Origin: CAVOJV01 sp963696325
GTDB taxonomy: Bacteria > Pseudomonadota > Gammaproteobacteria > Competibacterales > Competibacteraceae
Reading direction: 5' to 3'
DNA: 64,000 nt
Assembly: GCA_963696325.1 (NCBI GenBank)
Contig: CAVOJV010000067.1
Location: 1 to 64,000 of the forward strand
Of this stretch, positions 8,020 to 17,403 are shown piece after piece. The notes under the pieces are model-generated. The model did not search any database. It was not told the origin of the DNA and worked only from the letters and a program-made list of their open reading frames with translations. A program made the translations under genes and the position numbers. Each line of letters opens with the position of its first letter. Position 1 is the stretch's first letter.

Positions 8020-8985
8020 ATGCTGGCGACCGTAACTCGCTTATTTGCAGGCAAAATTCGACCTCATACCCTGGCTCGATTGACACTGCCTGTTAATATC
8101 CTGTTTATTGTCCTGCTAGCCCATGGCCTTGCCCAGCTTAGCTGGAAACTATTTTCTTCGCATCTTGCCACTCTACCGGTCGTTGCGGAACCGGCAGGCA
8201 GCCTGCCGACACAGTTGACGGACGACCAGCACATCGATTATTCCGCCATCGTCGGTTGGCACTTGTTTGGGCAAGCCAGCGAGACCAAGTCGGTATCGCC
8301 ATCCACCCAGGTGAGTGCCCCGGAGACCACCTTAAATTTGAAACTGGTTGGTGTCTTCTTCACTAAAGATGGCAATAGGGCGTTGGCTATCATCGCCGAG
8401 GGCGGCGGCGAGGAACTCAGTTATACTATTGGCGAACAACTTGCGCAAAGCAGGGCACGCCTCGAACAAATTCTTCGTGACCGCGTCGTGCTTTCCCGCA
8501 ATGGGCGCCTAGAGACCCTGAGCCTGCCCAATGACGCCGAGGGCGGCGAGGGCGGCGAGGGCGCTCCTGTCTTTGATCAACAAGGACAGTCTCCGGAAAC
8601 CCAGGATACCATCATCAATGAGGAAACCAGCAGCGCCAACATCCCTCTGGAAACTGTCAATGTCCGCGCCATCGCCAGCCGTTTTCGCGAGAAGGCCTTA
8701 AACCATCCCCAGGAATTACAGGATTTGGCACTCGCGGCCCCCTATGTGCAGAATGGTCAGTTCATGGGGTTTCGCCTGCGGCCGGGTCGTGATAGGGCTT
8801 TGTTGGGGCAACTGGGACTTAGGGCAGGCGATGTCATCACCACGGTTAACGGCACCCGCCTGGACGACCCCGTTAAAGGTCTGGGAATGCTTCAGGAGCT
8901 GGCTAATGCTAGCCAAATCAATATTCAAGTATTGCGTAACGGCGCTGAAATTCCGTTCGCCTTTATCTTAAATAATGCCCAGTAG
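8020..8985 (+). CDS. gspC: type II secretion system protein GspC
   Basis: Inner-membrane T2SS protein of about 321 residues linking the secretin GspD to the inner-membrane platform. An N-terminal cytoplasmic segment is followed by one transmembrane helix (LPVNILFIVLLAHGLAQLSW). The homology region (about residues 90-160, LNLKLVGVFF) comes next. An acidic Gly/Glu-rich linker leads to a C-terminal PDZ domain (about 215-320, FRLRPGRDRALLGQLGLRAGDVI). The ATG at 8020 is preferred because GGGA lies six bases upstream; an in-frame ATG at 7990 has no usable site. It is the first gene of an uninterrupted gspC-N series. Confidence 0.9.
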   Translation: MLATVTRLFAGKIRPHTLARLTLPVNILFIVLLAHGLAQLSWKLFSSHLATLPVVAEPAGSLPTQLTDDQHIDYSAIVGWHLFGQASETKSVSPSTQVSAPETTLNLKLVGVFFTKDGNRALAIIAEGGGEELSYTIGEQLAQSRARLEQILRDRVVLSRNGRLETLSLPNDAEGGEGGEGAPVFDQQGQSPETQDTIINEETSSANIPLETVNVRAIASRFREKALNHPQELQDLALAAPYVQNGQFMGFRLRPGRDRALLGQLGLRAGDVITTVNGTRLDDPVKGLGMLQELANASQINIQVLRNGAEIPFAFILNNAQ

Positions 8986-9027
8986 GCATGAACCGGTGGC
9001 CCGGCGTATGCCGCCGCGGGTAAACAC

Positions 9028-11172
9028 ATGAGTTCAGACATGACGATAACAATATGGTTTAAAGAACAGCGCGCTCTACTGAGTTCATTGTTGCTTAGCC
9101 TGGTGATCACCATTCAACCCGCCGGCGCGGCGCCAGTCACCCTGAACCTTAAGAATGCCGATATCAATGCACTGGTTGCCAGTGTCTCGGAGATAACGGG
9201 CAAGAATTTTATCGTCGATCCGCGGGTTAAGGGCCGGGTTAGCGTCATATCCTCCAAACCCATGGACGACAAGGAAATCTATGAGGTTTTCTTAGCCATC
9301 CTGGGGGTTCATGGCTTCGCGGCCATTCCTGGCGATAAAGTCATCAAGATCGTCCCGGCGGCAGGCGCCAAGCAGGAGAACATCCCCACCCTCGATGGTC
9401 GCGAGGAAGATAGCGAAGCCGATCAGGTGGTCACTCGGGTGATCCAGTTGCAGAATGCCTCGGCCGCCCAGATTGTGCCTATCCTGCGCCCTCTGATTCC
9501 CCCCCAGGGACATTTGGCGGCCTATGCGCCGACCAATGTGCTGATCGTCTCGGACACGGCCGGCAATGTGGAGCGCATCGCCAACATCATCCGGCGGGTC
9601 GATCTGGCCAGCAATGAAGAAGTCGAAATCGTCCCTTTACGGCATGCGTCGGCTACCGAGGTGGTGCGTGTGCTTACGTCACTGGAGCAGGCTAAGGCGC
9701 AGGCTAATCCCGCCGCTGCCGGTGGCAGTACCCCGCCGCGAATGGTGGCAGATGAGCGCACCAATAGCGTGCTGCTGAGCGGCGATACCTCGAATCGGCT
9801 GCGTCTGCGTGCTCTGATCGCCCACCTCGACACCCCCCTGGAAAACGCTGGCAATATTCAGGTTGTCTATCTGCGTTATGCCAAGGCCAAAGACCTGGTG
9901 CCGGTTCTGCAAGGGGTCAGCAAGAAACTCAGCGATGTCCAGGGCGCCTCACCGCAGGGACAACCCCAGGCTCAGGGCGGTGGCGGCAGCAACAACTTGA
10001 TTGATATCCAGGCGGACGAGGCCACTAACTCGCTGGTGATCACGGCCCCCCAGAACGCCTTGCGCTCGTTGCGAGCGGTAATAGCACAATTAGACGTGCG
10101 GCGCGCCCAGGTGCTGGTGGAAGCAGCCATTGCCGAACTCACCACGGACAAGACGGCGGAACTGGGCGTCCAATGGATTGTCGATGGAAGTAATGGCGCC
10201 GGCGTCGTGGGCATCACCAATTTCAACATTGGCAGCAGCTTGGCTGGGATCTTGAACGCTGCTCAAACGGTAAGGCAAGGAGGTACTCTTCCCACAGATC
10301 TGCCCGGTGGTGCGGTTCTGGGGATCGGTAGTTTCAATAGCGATAATGCGCTACGTTTCGCCGCCCTGATCAGCGCCCTGGCCAGCGACGCCGATGCCAA
10401 TGTGCTGTCCACTCCGACTCTGGTCACCCTGGACAACGAAGAGGCGGAGATCGTCGTGGGTCAGAATTTGCCTTTTGTAACGGGCAGCTTCACCACCAAC
10501 ACCAGCAGCGGCGGCACCAGCGGCACTGGCGGCACTGGCGGTACCGGCCTCGTCGGTAATCCCTTCCAGACCATCCAGCGTCAGGACGTTGGCCTGACCC
10601 TGAAGGTGAAACCCCAGATCAACGAAGGTAACGCGATACAGTTGCAGATCTCTCAGGAGGTATCCAACGTGGTCCCCTCGGCCACTGCGGCTACCCAAGG
10701 CCCTACTACCAACAAGCGTTCCATCAAGACCAACGTATTGGTGGAAGATGGGCAGATTCTGGTGCTGGGCGGCTTGATCGACGATCAACTGAACGAAAGC
10801 TTACAAAAGGTTCCCGGACTGGGTGACATACCCCTGTTAGGCAACCTGTTCCGTTACCGCAAGACCAGCAAGATCAAACGCAACCTGATGGTATTTCTGC
10901 ATCCGGTGATCCTGCGCGATGCCGTGACTGGGACGATGCTCACCAACGAAAAATATAGCTACATCCGCGAGCAGCAGATTGCCGCCCGCCAGAGAGGCGC
11001 CGCCTTGCTGCCTGAGGTAGACACTCCCCTGCTCACCCCTCAGGAGCAGGTGAGACAGCAGCAATCCCTCCTCAATACGGCCCCCAAGCCGGCGCCTGCT
11101 GAACCACCACCGGTAACTGCCGAACGGCAACCCGAGCCTGTTAGTAACGACCAAGGGTTTAACAACAAATGA
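9028..11172 (+). CDS. gspD: type II secretion system secretin GspD
   Basis: A 714-residue outer-membrane secretin. A signal peptide ends near QPAGAAPV. The N0 domain (VTLNLKNADINALV) and three KH-like N1-N3 domains (to about residue 370) follow. The C-terminal secretin domain contains VLSTPTLVTLDNEEAEIVVG and VPGLGDIPLLGNLFRYR. A Gly/Ser/Thr-rich loop lies near residues 490-510. The tail after about 650 is Pro/Gln-rich, perhaps for pilotin contact. It oligomerises into the channel that releases folded exoproteins. It sits 42 bases after gspC. Confidence 0.97.
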   Translation: MSSDMTITIWFKEQRALLSSLLLSLVITIQPAGAAPVTLNLKNADINALVASVSEITGKNFIVDPRVKGRVSVISSKPMDDKEIYEVFLAILGVHGFAAIPGDKVIKIVPAAGAKQENIPTLDGREEDSEADQVVTRVIQLQNASAAQIVPILRPLIPPQGHLAAYAPTNVLIVSDTAGNVERIANIIRRVDLASNEEVEIVPLRHASATEVVRVLTSLEQAKAQANPAAAGGSTPPRMVADERTNSVLLSGDTSNRLRLRALIAHLDTPLENAGNIQVVYLRYAKAKDLVPVLQGVSKKLSDVQGASPQGQPQAQGGGGSNNLIDIQADEATNSLVITAPQNALRSLRAVIAQLDVRRAQVLVEAAIAELTTDKTAELGVQWIVDGSNGAGVVGITNFNIGSSLAGILNAAQTVRQGGTLPTDLPGGAVLGIGSFNSDNALRFAALISALASDADANVLSTPTLVTLDNEEAEIVVGQNLPFVTGSFTTNTSSGGTSGTGGTGGTGLVGNPFQTIQRQDVGLTLKVKPQINEGNAIQLQISQEVSNVVPSATAATQGPTTNKRSIKTNVLVEDGQILVLGGLIDDQLNESLQKVPGLGDIPLLGNLFRYRKTSKIKRNLMVFLHPVILRDAVTGTMLTNEKYSYIREQQIAARQRGAALLPEVDTPLLTPQEQVRQQQSLLNTAPKPAPAEPPPVTAERQPEPVSNDQGFNNK

Positions 11173-11206
11173 TGTCCCCACCGCTTTGCCATGTTGAGAA
11201 CCGCTG

Positions 11207-12679
11207 ATGCAGGTTCGCCGCCTACCCTATGCCTTTGTAAAGCGTCACGGTCTGCTGGCGCTTGAGCTGGCCGATGGGCGGGTCAAGGTCGCCTATCGGC
11301 CCGACGCCCGCCACCATAGCCTGACGGAGCTGCGCCGCTACCTGGACCTGCCGCTGCAGCCCAGTCCGGTCTCCGCCGAACAGTTCGAGATCCTGCTCCA
11401 GGACTTCTACGAAGGGGACACCAACGGCGCCGCCCGGATGATGGAAGACCTAGGCGAAGAGTTGGATCTCAATCAGGTAGCCATGCAGCTTCCCGAGCCC
11501 GAGGATCTGCTGGAAAGCGCTGATGACGCCCCAATCATCCGCCTGATCAATGCCCTGCTCACTGAAGCCATCAAGGAAAACGCTTCGGATATCCATATCG
11601 AGTCCTTCGAGAACCGCCTGTTGGTGCGCTTTCGGATCGATGGCGTACTGCGCGAAGCGCTGCAACCACCCCGCGCTCTAGGTCCCCTGCTGGTGTCGCG
11701 GGTTAAGGTCATGGCCCACCTCGATATCGCCGAAAAACGCCTACCCCAGGACGGACGCATCTCACTCAAGGTAGCTGGCAGACCGGTGGACGTGCGCGTT
11801 TCCACCCTGCCGGCCGGCCATGGCGAACGGGTGGTGATGCGTCTGCTGGACAAACGTGAGGGCCGGTTGCATGTCCAGCATCTCGGGATGGAAGCCGGGG
11901 ACGAAGCACGGCTAGACAGACTGGTGCACCGCCCGCATGGTATTTTGCTGGTCACCGGCCCCACTGGCTCCGGCAAGACCACCACCCTGTATGCGGTTCT
12001 CAGCCGACTCAATGACCACAAGCGCAATATCATGACCGTCGAGGATCCGATCGAATACTACCTGGACGGCATCAGCCAGACCCAGGTAAACACCAAGGTG
12101 GACATGAGCTTCGCGCGTGGTCTGCGAGCTATTCTACGGCAGGACCCGGACGTGGTCATGGTCGGTGAAATTCGCGATCTGGAAACCGCCGAGATTGCGG
12201 TGCAAGCCAGCCTCACCGGTCACCTGGTACTATCCACCCTGCACACCAATAGCGCTGTGGGCGCGATCGCCCGCTTGCGGGACATGGGCGTGGAGCCTTT
12301 CCTGCTCTCCTCCAGCCTGATCGGCGTACTGGCCCAGCGCCTGGTCCGCACTCTCTGCCCAAACTGCAAGGAGCCCCATACCGCTACCCCTGCCGATTGC
12401 AAGGTATTGGGCACACCACTCGATCCGGCCCCTATCATTTATAAACCCATGGGTTGTGAACAGTGCAATCAGTCCGGCTATCGGGGACGCACTGGCATTT
12501 TTGAACTGGTAGCCGTGGACCCCGCCATGCAGACCATGGTTCATGAGGGCAAAAGCGAACAGGAACTGGATCGTTATGCACGCAGCTTGGGGCCGAGCAT
12601 CCGCGACGACGGCCGCCGCCGAGTGTTGAACGGGGATACCTCCCTCGAAGAACTGGTAAGAGTCACCCGGGAAGACTGA
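11207..12679 (+). CDS. gspE: type II secretion system ATPase GspE
   Basis: A 490-residue cytoplasmic hexameric ATPase that powers pseudopilus assembly. The N-terminal part (about 1-95) binds GspL. The catalytic domain has Walker A GPTGSGKTTT (251-260), the Asp box around TVEDPIEYY, Walker B ILRQDPDVVMVGEIRD and the His box LSTLHTNSA. The C-terminal CM domain carries Cys pairs for zinc (CPNC and CEQC). The length is normal. It is followed by gspF after four bases. Confidence 0.97.
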   Translation: MQVRRLPYAFVKRHGLLALELADGRVKVAYRPDARHHSLTELRRYLDLPLQPSPVSAEQFEILLQDFYEGDTNGAARMMEDLGEELDLNQVAMQLPEPEDLLESADDAPIIRLINALLTEAIKENASDIHIESFENRLLVRFRIDGVLREALQPPRALGPLLVSRVKVMAHLDIAEKRLPQDGRISLKVAGRPVDVRVSTLPAGHGERVVMRLLDKREGRLHVQHLGMEAGDEARLDRLVHRPHGILLVTGPTGSGKTTTLYAVLSRLNDHKRNIMTVEDPIEYYLDGISQTQVNTKVDMSFARGLRAILRQDPDVVMVGEIRDLETAEIAVQASLTGHLVLSTLHTNSAVGAIARLRDMGVEPFLLSSSLIGVLAQRLVRTLCPNCKEPHTATPADCKVLGTPLDPAPIIYKPMGCEQCNQSGYRGRTGIFELVAVDPAMQTMVHEGKSEQELDRYARSLGPSIRDDGRRRVLNGDTSLEELVRVTRED

Positions 12680-12683
12680 GGCT

Positions 12684-13898
12684 ATGGCCGCATTTCAATA
12701 CGCCGCGATGGACAAGCGGGGCCGCACCCGCCGGGGCCTGCTGGAGGGCGATACCGCCCGCCAAGTCCGTCAGCAACTGCGGGAGCGCGGCCTCACCCCC
12801 GTCGAAGTCGATGAGGTGACGGGGCGGGAACAGCGGGGGGGCGGTCAGCGTCAATGGGGGATGCGGATTGGCGCCACCGAGCTGGCGCTGGTGACCCGCC
12901 AATTGGCCACCCTGGTAAGCTCCGGCTTTCCTCTTGAAGAGGCTTTGGGGTCGGTGGCCCGCCAAGCGGGGGGCAAGCGCCTGAGCAGCCTGTTGCTGGC
13001 GGTACGCACCCGGGTTCTAGAGGGCCACACGTTGGCCACTGCGTTAAGCGACTTCCCGCGGGTATTTCCTGAACTGTATCGGGCTACGGTAGCCGCCGGC
13101 GAACAGTCCGGACATCTGGATGTAGTCTTCGAGCGGTTGGCCGACTACACCGAGGCCCGCCAACAAATGCGCCAGAAGATCGGCCTGGCTCTGTTCTATC
13201 CCTTGCTGCTGACCTCGGTTGCCATCCTTATCGTCGCCGGTTTGCTTACTTACGTGGTACCGCAAGTGGTTCAGGTCTTCGCCAGCATCGGCCAACAGTT
13301 GCCCCTGTTGACCCGTTCGTTGATCGCGGTGAGCGATTTTCTGCGTACTTATGGCTTGCTTCTGTTGGGCGCTCTAGCCGCCCTGGCGCTCGGTTTTGGT
13401 TATGGTATGCGCCGTCCGGGCTTTCGCCGCCCGATGCATCGGCTGCTACTGCGCCTGCCGTTAATAGCGCGACTGATTCGCGGCATCAACACCGCCCGCT
13501 ACGCCCGCACTTTTAGCATCCTGATGGCCAGCGGCGTACCGGTACTGGAAGCACTGCGAATCTCGTCCCAGGTGATCAGCAACCTACCTATGCATGAGGC
13601 CGTCGAGCAGGCGGCGGTGCGGGTCAAGGAAGGCGCCAGCCTGCACACAGCCATCAATGAGAGCGGCTATTTCCCACCCATGACTGTGCAGCTTATCGCC
13701 AGTGGTGAGGCCAGCGGTCGCCTGGAAACCATGCTGGAGCGAGCCGCCGTGCAACAAGAGCGGGAAACTGAAACCCTGATTGCCGCCTTGCTGGGGATTT
13801 TCGAACCAGTGCTGATCTTGAGCATGGGCGTCGTAGTCCTAACCATCGTGCTGGCTATCCTGTTGCCGATTTTCGATTTGAATCAGATGGTAAAATAG
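12684..13898 (+). CDS. gspF: type II secretion system inner-membrane protein GspF
   Basis: A 404-residue polytopic platform protein with two homologous T2SSF cytoplasmic domains (about 70-195 and 270-395), each followed by hydrophobic helices (LFYPLLLTSVAILIVAGLL, then LLLLGALAALALGFGYG and LSMGVVVLTIVLAILL). It begins MAAFQYAAMDKRGR, as is usual. It interacts with GspE and GspL and helps insert pseudopilins. Start lies four bases after the gspE stop. Confidence 0.96.
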   Translation: MAAFQYAAMDKRGRTRRGLLEGDTARQVRQQLRERGLTPVEVDEVTGREQRGGGQRQWGMRIGATELALVTRQLATLVSSGFPLEEALGSVARQAGGKRLSSLLLAVRTRVLEGHTLATALSDFPRVFPELYRATVAAGEQSGHLDVVFERLADYTEARQQMRQKIGLALFYPLLLTSVAILIVAGLLTYVVPQVVQVFASIGQQLPLLTRSLIAVSDFLRTYGLLLLGALAALALGFGYGMRRPGFRRPMHRLLLRLPLIARLIRGINTARYARTFSILMASGVPVLEALRISSQVISNLPMHEAVEQAAVRVKEGASLHTAINESGYFPPMTVQLIASGEASGRLETMLERAAVQQERETETLIAALLGIFEPVLILSMGVVVLTIVLAILLPIFDLNQMVK

Positions 13899-13935
13899 GG
13901 ATGCTGGCGCAGCAGCGAAATTACGGAGGGGCTCA

Positions 13936-14031
13936 ATGAGAACTGGTCTCTTCGCAATCAAGCTCACCACCACTTGCAGCGGTTATGACGGCTGTCATGC
14001 CAGCAGCTATTCCCCGCGAAACAATAGTTAA
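13936..14031 (+). CDS. possible 31-residue small protein between gspF and gspG
   Basis: A short frame starting MRTGLFAIKL has an excellent ribosome site (GGAGGGG, five bases before ATG) and ends at 14031. It encodes a small protein with two Cys residues and no recognisable domain. It may be a real micro-ORF, or a leader that couples translation or stabilises the mRNA before the highly expressed gspG. A small inverted repeat (ATGAC/GTCAT) lies inside it. No homolog is recognised. Confidence 0.3.
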   Translation: MRTGLFAIKLTTTCSGYDGCHASSYSPRNNS

Positions 14032-14065
14032 ATAGAACACCTTTCGCTAACTACAAGGGATTTAT

Positions 14066-14509
14066 ATGACCAAACACTCAAAACGCGCCGCAGCGGGCTT
14101 TACCCTGATCGAGGTCATGGTCGTGGTGGTTATCCTGGGTATTCTCGCCGCTATCGTAGTACCCCGCATCATGGATCGCCCTGATCAGGCGCGCATCATT
14201 AAAGCCAAACAGGACATCCGCGTGTTGCAAAGCGCCCTGGACCTCTACAAATTGGATAATTTCCGTCACCCCACCACCGACCAGGGTCTGGAAGCCTTGG
14301 TGCAAAAGCCGAACAGCCCTCCAGAGGCGCCCCACTGGAAGGACGGCGGCTATATTGATCACATGCCCAAGGACCCCTGGGGCCGCCCCTACCAGTACCT
14401 GAGCCCTGGACAGAAAGGCGCCGTGGACATCTTTTCGTTAGGGGCGGATGGCCAGCCGGGCGGCGACGGAATCGATGCCGACGTTGGCAACTGGAAGCTG
14501 GATGAATAA
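14066..14509 (+). CDS. gspG: type II secretion system major pseudopilin GspG
   Basis: A 147-residue major pseudopilin. A short basic leader ends in G before FTLIEVMVVVVILG, the prepilin peptidase cleavage and methylation site with Glu at mature position 5. A single N-terminal helix is followed by a globular domain with the GspG block KDPWGRPYQYLSPG and a calcium-site region FSLGADGQPGGDG. The prepilin peptidase needed for maturation is not in this window. Its stop overlaps the gspH start. Confidence 0.97.
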   Translation: MTKHSKRAAAGFTLIEVMVVVVILGILAAIVVPRIMDRPDQARIIKAKQDIRVLQSALDLYKLDNFRHPTTDQGLEALVQKPNSPPEAPHWKDGGYIDHMPKDPWGRPYQYLSPGQKGAVDIFSLGADGQPGGDGIDADVGNWKLDE

Positions 14510-15014
14510 TTCCCACCAACGCGGCTTCACCCTTATGGAGGTGATGGTCACAATGGTTCTGATCGGCATTATTGCTACCTTTGCGGTGCTGTCCCTACCC
14601 CGCAGCAGCGATGCCGAACGCCTAGCCAGCGAAGCTAAACGGCTGGCCGCCCTCCTGGAATTGAGCCATCAGGAGGCTATTCTGCGCGGCGAGCAACGCG
14701 GCGTGCGCTTTACGGAGACGGGTTATGCCTTTCTGACGATGGCCGTTGGCGGCTGGCTGCCGCCGGAAACTTCCACGCTGCTCACGGAATACCAACTACC
14801 GCCGGGATTCACTCTGGCGGTATGGGTGGAAAACCGTCCGGTAAATTTCGGCGACACCTCCGTCAACCAGCCCCAGGTATTGCTGTTGTCTAGCGGGGAG
14901 GCCACGGATTTCAGAGTTGTCTTCAAAGCCGCGGACAGTAATGTCAGAAATGTTCAAAGTTACAGCCTGTCCGGCGACTCCACCGGCAATCTGCGCCTCG
15001 CTCCAGTGTCATGA
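14502..15014 (+). CDS. gspH: type II secretion system minor pseudopilin GspH
   Basis: A 170-residue minor pseudopilin with prepilin motif RGFTLMEVMVTMVLIG. The body (about 40-165) fits GspH/FimT, including ELSHQEAILRGEQRGVRF. The ATG at 14502 overlaps the last codons of gspG, so translation is coupled; a longer upstream frame would run inside gspG and is rejected. It overlaps gspI by four bases. Confidence 0.92.
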   Translation: MNNSHQRGFTLMEVMVTMVLIGIIATFAVLSLPRSSDAERLASEAKRLAALLELSHQEAILRGEQRGVRFTETGYAFLTMAVGGWLPPETSTLLTEYQLPPGFTLAVWVENRPVNFGDTSVNQPQVLLLSSGEATDFRVVFKAADSNVRNVQSYSLSGDSTGNLRLAPVS

Positions 15015-15409
15015 ACTCCAGATCGACTGCTCAGCGTGGCTTTACCCTTCTGGAAGTACTGGTGGCCTTGGCGGTCATGGCTGTTGCGCTGGGCGCCATC
15101 ATCAAGGCCACCGCCGACGGCGCCAACAACATTGGTTATCTGCGCGACCGTACCCTGGCCGGTTGGGTGGCGTTGAACCAGATCAACCGGGTTCTGCTGG
15201 CCCCCGATTGGCCAGCCGAATCAGCCAGTGACAGCGGTACGGCCGAAATGGCGGGCCGCGAGTGGCAGTGGGAATTGACGATCAGCAAGACAACCGACCC
15301 GGATCTACGGCGCCTGGAGGTTGCCGTGCGCGCACGAGACGGCGCCGCGCCGCTGACCACGTTGATCGCTTTCAAGGGCAACCCTGTTGATGGAAATAAC
15401 CCCCAATGA
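15011..15409 (+). CDS. gspI: type II secretion system minor pseudopilin GspI
   Basis: A 132-residue minor pseudopilin with cleavage motif RGFTLLEVLVALAVMAVALG and the GspI-type segment GWVALNQINRVLL. It forms the pseudopilus tip with GspJ and GspK. It overlaps gspH at its start (ATGA) and gspJ at its end (ATGA), indicating translational coupling. Confidence 0.93.
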   Translation: MNSRSTAQRGFTLLEVLVALAVMAVALGAIIKATADGANNIGYLRDRTLAGWVALNQINRVLLAPDWPAESASDSGTAEMAGREWQWELTISKTTDPDLRRLEVAVRARDGAAPLTTLIAFKGNPVDGNNPQ

Positions 15410-16071
15410 TTGCTGCCGGCATCGCCGCCTTTAATCCCGTTCTGGCCATCGGGAAGGCGATGCCTGGCCGGATAATGCCGCCGCTCCAGCGTGGCTTTAC
15501 CCTACTGGAATTACTGGTAGCCCTGGCGGTATTCGCCATCATGTCCGTTGCCGCTTACAGCGGCCTGCGCAGTGTCTTGTTCACCAAGGCAAGCGTTGAA
15601 GCGCAAGCCCAGCGCTTGGCTAAGGTGCAAATGGCTTTCTACTTTCTGGAACGCGATATTGAGCAGATCCTCCCACGCCACATCCGTGATGAATACGGCC
15701 AGACCCAGCCCGCCCTGAAAAGCGGAGCATCGAGTGGCGAACTGATTACCTTTACCCGTGCCGGCTGGGATAACCCCATAGGACAACAGCGCGCCAACCT
15801 TGAACGCCTGGCCTATCGCCTGGAAGAAACCCGTCTACTGAGGCTGCATTGGAATAGCCTGGACCGTGGAAGTCCCGAAGAACCTCGCGCGACGCCCCTG
15901 CTAGATGAGGTTAAGGAGGTCAAGATGCGCTTTCTGGGCGCAGAAGAAGCTTGGCAAACAGAGTGGGGCACTCCCGAGAATGTCGATGCCCTGCCGCGGG
16001 CTTTGGAAGTGAGCGTGACGTTGAACGATTGGGGTGAAATTACCCGTCTGTTCCTGCTACCCGGATACTGA
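15406..16071 (+). CDS. gspJ: type II secretion system minor pseudopilin GspJ
   Basis: A 221-residue tip pseudopilin. The cleavage motif RGFTLLELLVALAVF starts near residue 29, making the leader unusually long if the overlapping ATG at 15406 is used; ATGs at 15460 or 15475 would give normal leaders. The globular part contains MAFYFLERDIEQILPR and the late GspJ strand RALEVSVTLNDWGE. Confidence 0.93.
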   Translation: MIAAGIAAFNPVLAIGKAMPGRIMPPLQRGFTLLELLVALAVFAIMSVAAYSGLRSVLFTKASVEAQAQRLAKVQMAFYFLERDIEQILPRHIRDEYGQTQPALKSGASSGELITFTRAGWDNPIGQQRANLERLAYRLEETRLLRLHWNSLDRGSPEEPRATPLLDEVKEVKMRFLGAEEAWQTEWGTPENVDALPRALEVSVTLNDWGEITRLFLLPGY

Positions 16072-16072
16072 T

Positions 16073-17392
16073 ATGCATCCAGGATGCCCTCTTGAACGCT
16101 GCGCGCCTCGCCTCACAACCCTAAGGCGGGTGGATACCTGTTTGTACCACCAGGCCGGAGTCGCCCTGCTTACGGTCTTGCTGATTGTATTCCTGGCCAG
16201 TGTTGCGGCCGTCAGCCTGGCTTCGATTCAGCAATTAGCTATCCGCCGCAGCACCCTGCTCCTGCACCAGCAACAGGCCCGCCTTTACACCCTGGGTGCG
16301 GAGAAGTGGGCGGCAGCTATCCTCAAGCGGGATCTCCAAGCCAACTCTGCGACCAATCCCGCGACCAATCCCGCGACCAATCCCGCGACCAATCCCGCGA
16401 CCAATCCCGCGACCAATCCCGCGACCAATCCCGCGACCAATCCCGCGGCCAATCCCGCCACTAAAGTAAATAATAAAGTAAATAATAAAGATGATCTGAC
16501 CGAGGAGTGGGCCAACCTGCCGCCGGCGCTGCCGGTGCAGGGTGGCAGTATTTCTGGACGAATTGAGGACTTACAGGGGCGCTTCAACCTTAATAACCTG
16601 ATTAACCCACAATCTTTCTTGGCCCCGCCTTCTGGCGGAAGCGAACAAAATGAGAACAGCGACCAGGGGGATGACAATACGGGTAAAGACAAAACCAAGA
16701 GGAATAATGACAACAAGAAACCTGCCAAGGACGTGAATAAAGGTAAGGACATACCAGGGAGCACCAGCGCAAAGCAATCTAGTGAGCAATTGAACGCGCA
16801 GCTTGAGCTCTTTACGCATCTTTTAGAGGTTTTGGAGCTAAATACCGATACCGCCCAAGCGATTGTCGATTGGATCGACCAGGACCAGGAACCGCGTTTC
16901 CCAGACGGCGCCGAGGATAGCGAATACGCAGTCCGCACCCCCCCTTATCTGACTGCCAATCAGCCCTTTGCCAGCGTCTCGGAGCTGCGCCTGATTAAGG
17001 GCATTGATAAAGCCACCTATGATAAGCTTGCCCCTTACGTCTGCGCGCTTCCTCCTGGCACCTCAATCAACGTGAACACGATAGTGGCCCCGCTGTTGAT
17101 TGCCTTGGGGCGAATGGCTCCGGGCAGCAGCCTTGATCCGGAAAATGCCAAAACCCTGCTTGAATTTCTCAAAACCGAGGGTCATGACAACAAGGAGCGA
17201 TTCCTTGAGGAGGCAGGACTTAAGCAGTTAAATCAGTTCATCAATGAGAAACTTGGTGTGACAAGCAATTATTTCCTGTTGCATGTCGAGGCTCAGGTAG
17301 GAGATGGACGCGCTACACTTTACAGCATGCTGGAACGTGCGAACGATGGGAAAACGCGTGTCGTGATGCGCAGCTTTGGAAACGAAAATTGA
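16073..17392 (+). CDS. gspK: type II secretion system minor pseudopilin GspK with repeat insertion
   Basis: A 439-residue GspK, longer than the usual roughly 320-340. The prepilin-like segment GVALLTVLLIVFLASVAAVS lacks the Glu at mature position 5, as is typical for GspK. After the N-terminal helix comes an insertion of eight perfect ATNP tetrapeptides plus AANP, then KVNNKVNNK. A second Asn/Lys/Asp-rich low-complexity insertion occupies about residues 190-240. The conserved core is intact (ISGRIEDLQGRFNLNNLI, IVDWIDQDQEPRFPDGAEDSEY, SVSELRLIKGID). ATG at 16073 follows the gspJ stop by one base. Confidence 0.93.
   Translation: MHPGCPLERCAPRLTTLRRVDTCLYHQAGVALLTVLLIVFLASVAAVSLASIQQLAIRRSTLLLHQQQARLYTLGAEKWAAAILKRDLQANSATNPATNPATNPATNPATNPATNPATNPATNPAANPATKVNNKVNNKDDLTEEWANLPPALPVQGGSISGRIEDLQGRFNLNNLINPQSFLAPPSGGSEQNENSDQGDDNTGKDKTKRNNDNKKPAKDVNKGKDIPGSTSAKQSSEQLNAQLELFTHLLEVLELNTDTAQAIVDWIDQDQEPRFPDGAEDSEYAVRTPPYLTANQPFASVSELRLIKGIDKATYDKLAPYVCALPPGTSINVNTIVAPLLIALGRMAPGSSLDPENAKTLLEFLKTEGHDNKERFLEEAGLKQLNQFINEKLGVTSNYFLLHVEAQVGDGRATLYSMLERANDGKTRVVMRSFGNEN
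16349..16456 (+). repeat. 12-bp tandem repeat inside gspK
   Basis: Eight perfect copies of GCGACCAATCCC (16349-16444) are followed by a ninth with one change (GCGGCCAATCCC, 16445-16456). All are in frame and encode Ala-Thr-Asn-Pro. A second small repeat, AAAGTAAATAAT twice, follows shortly after. Copy number at such loci is prone to slip. Confidence 0.97.
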
Positions 17393-17403
17393 ACGGAAGC
17401 GCC

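Noticed and set aside
16349..16456. Regular short repeats suggestive of CRISPR
   Set aside because: Units are 12 bp, contiguous without spacers and in frame inside gspK; this is a protein-coding minisatellite.
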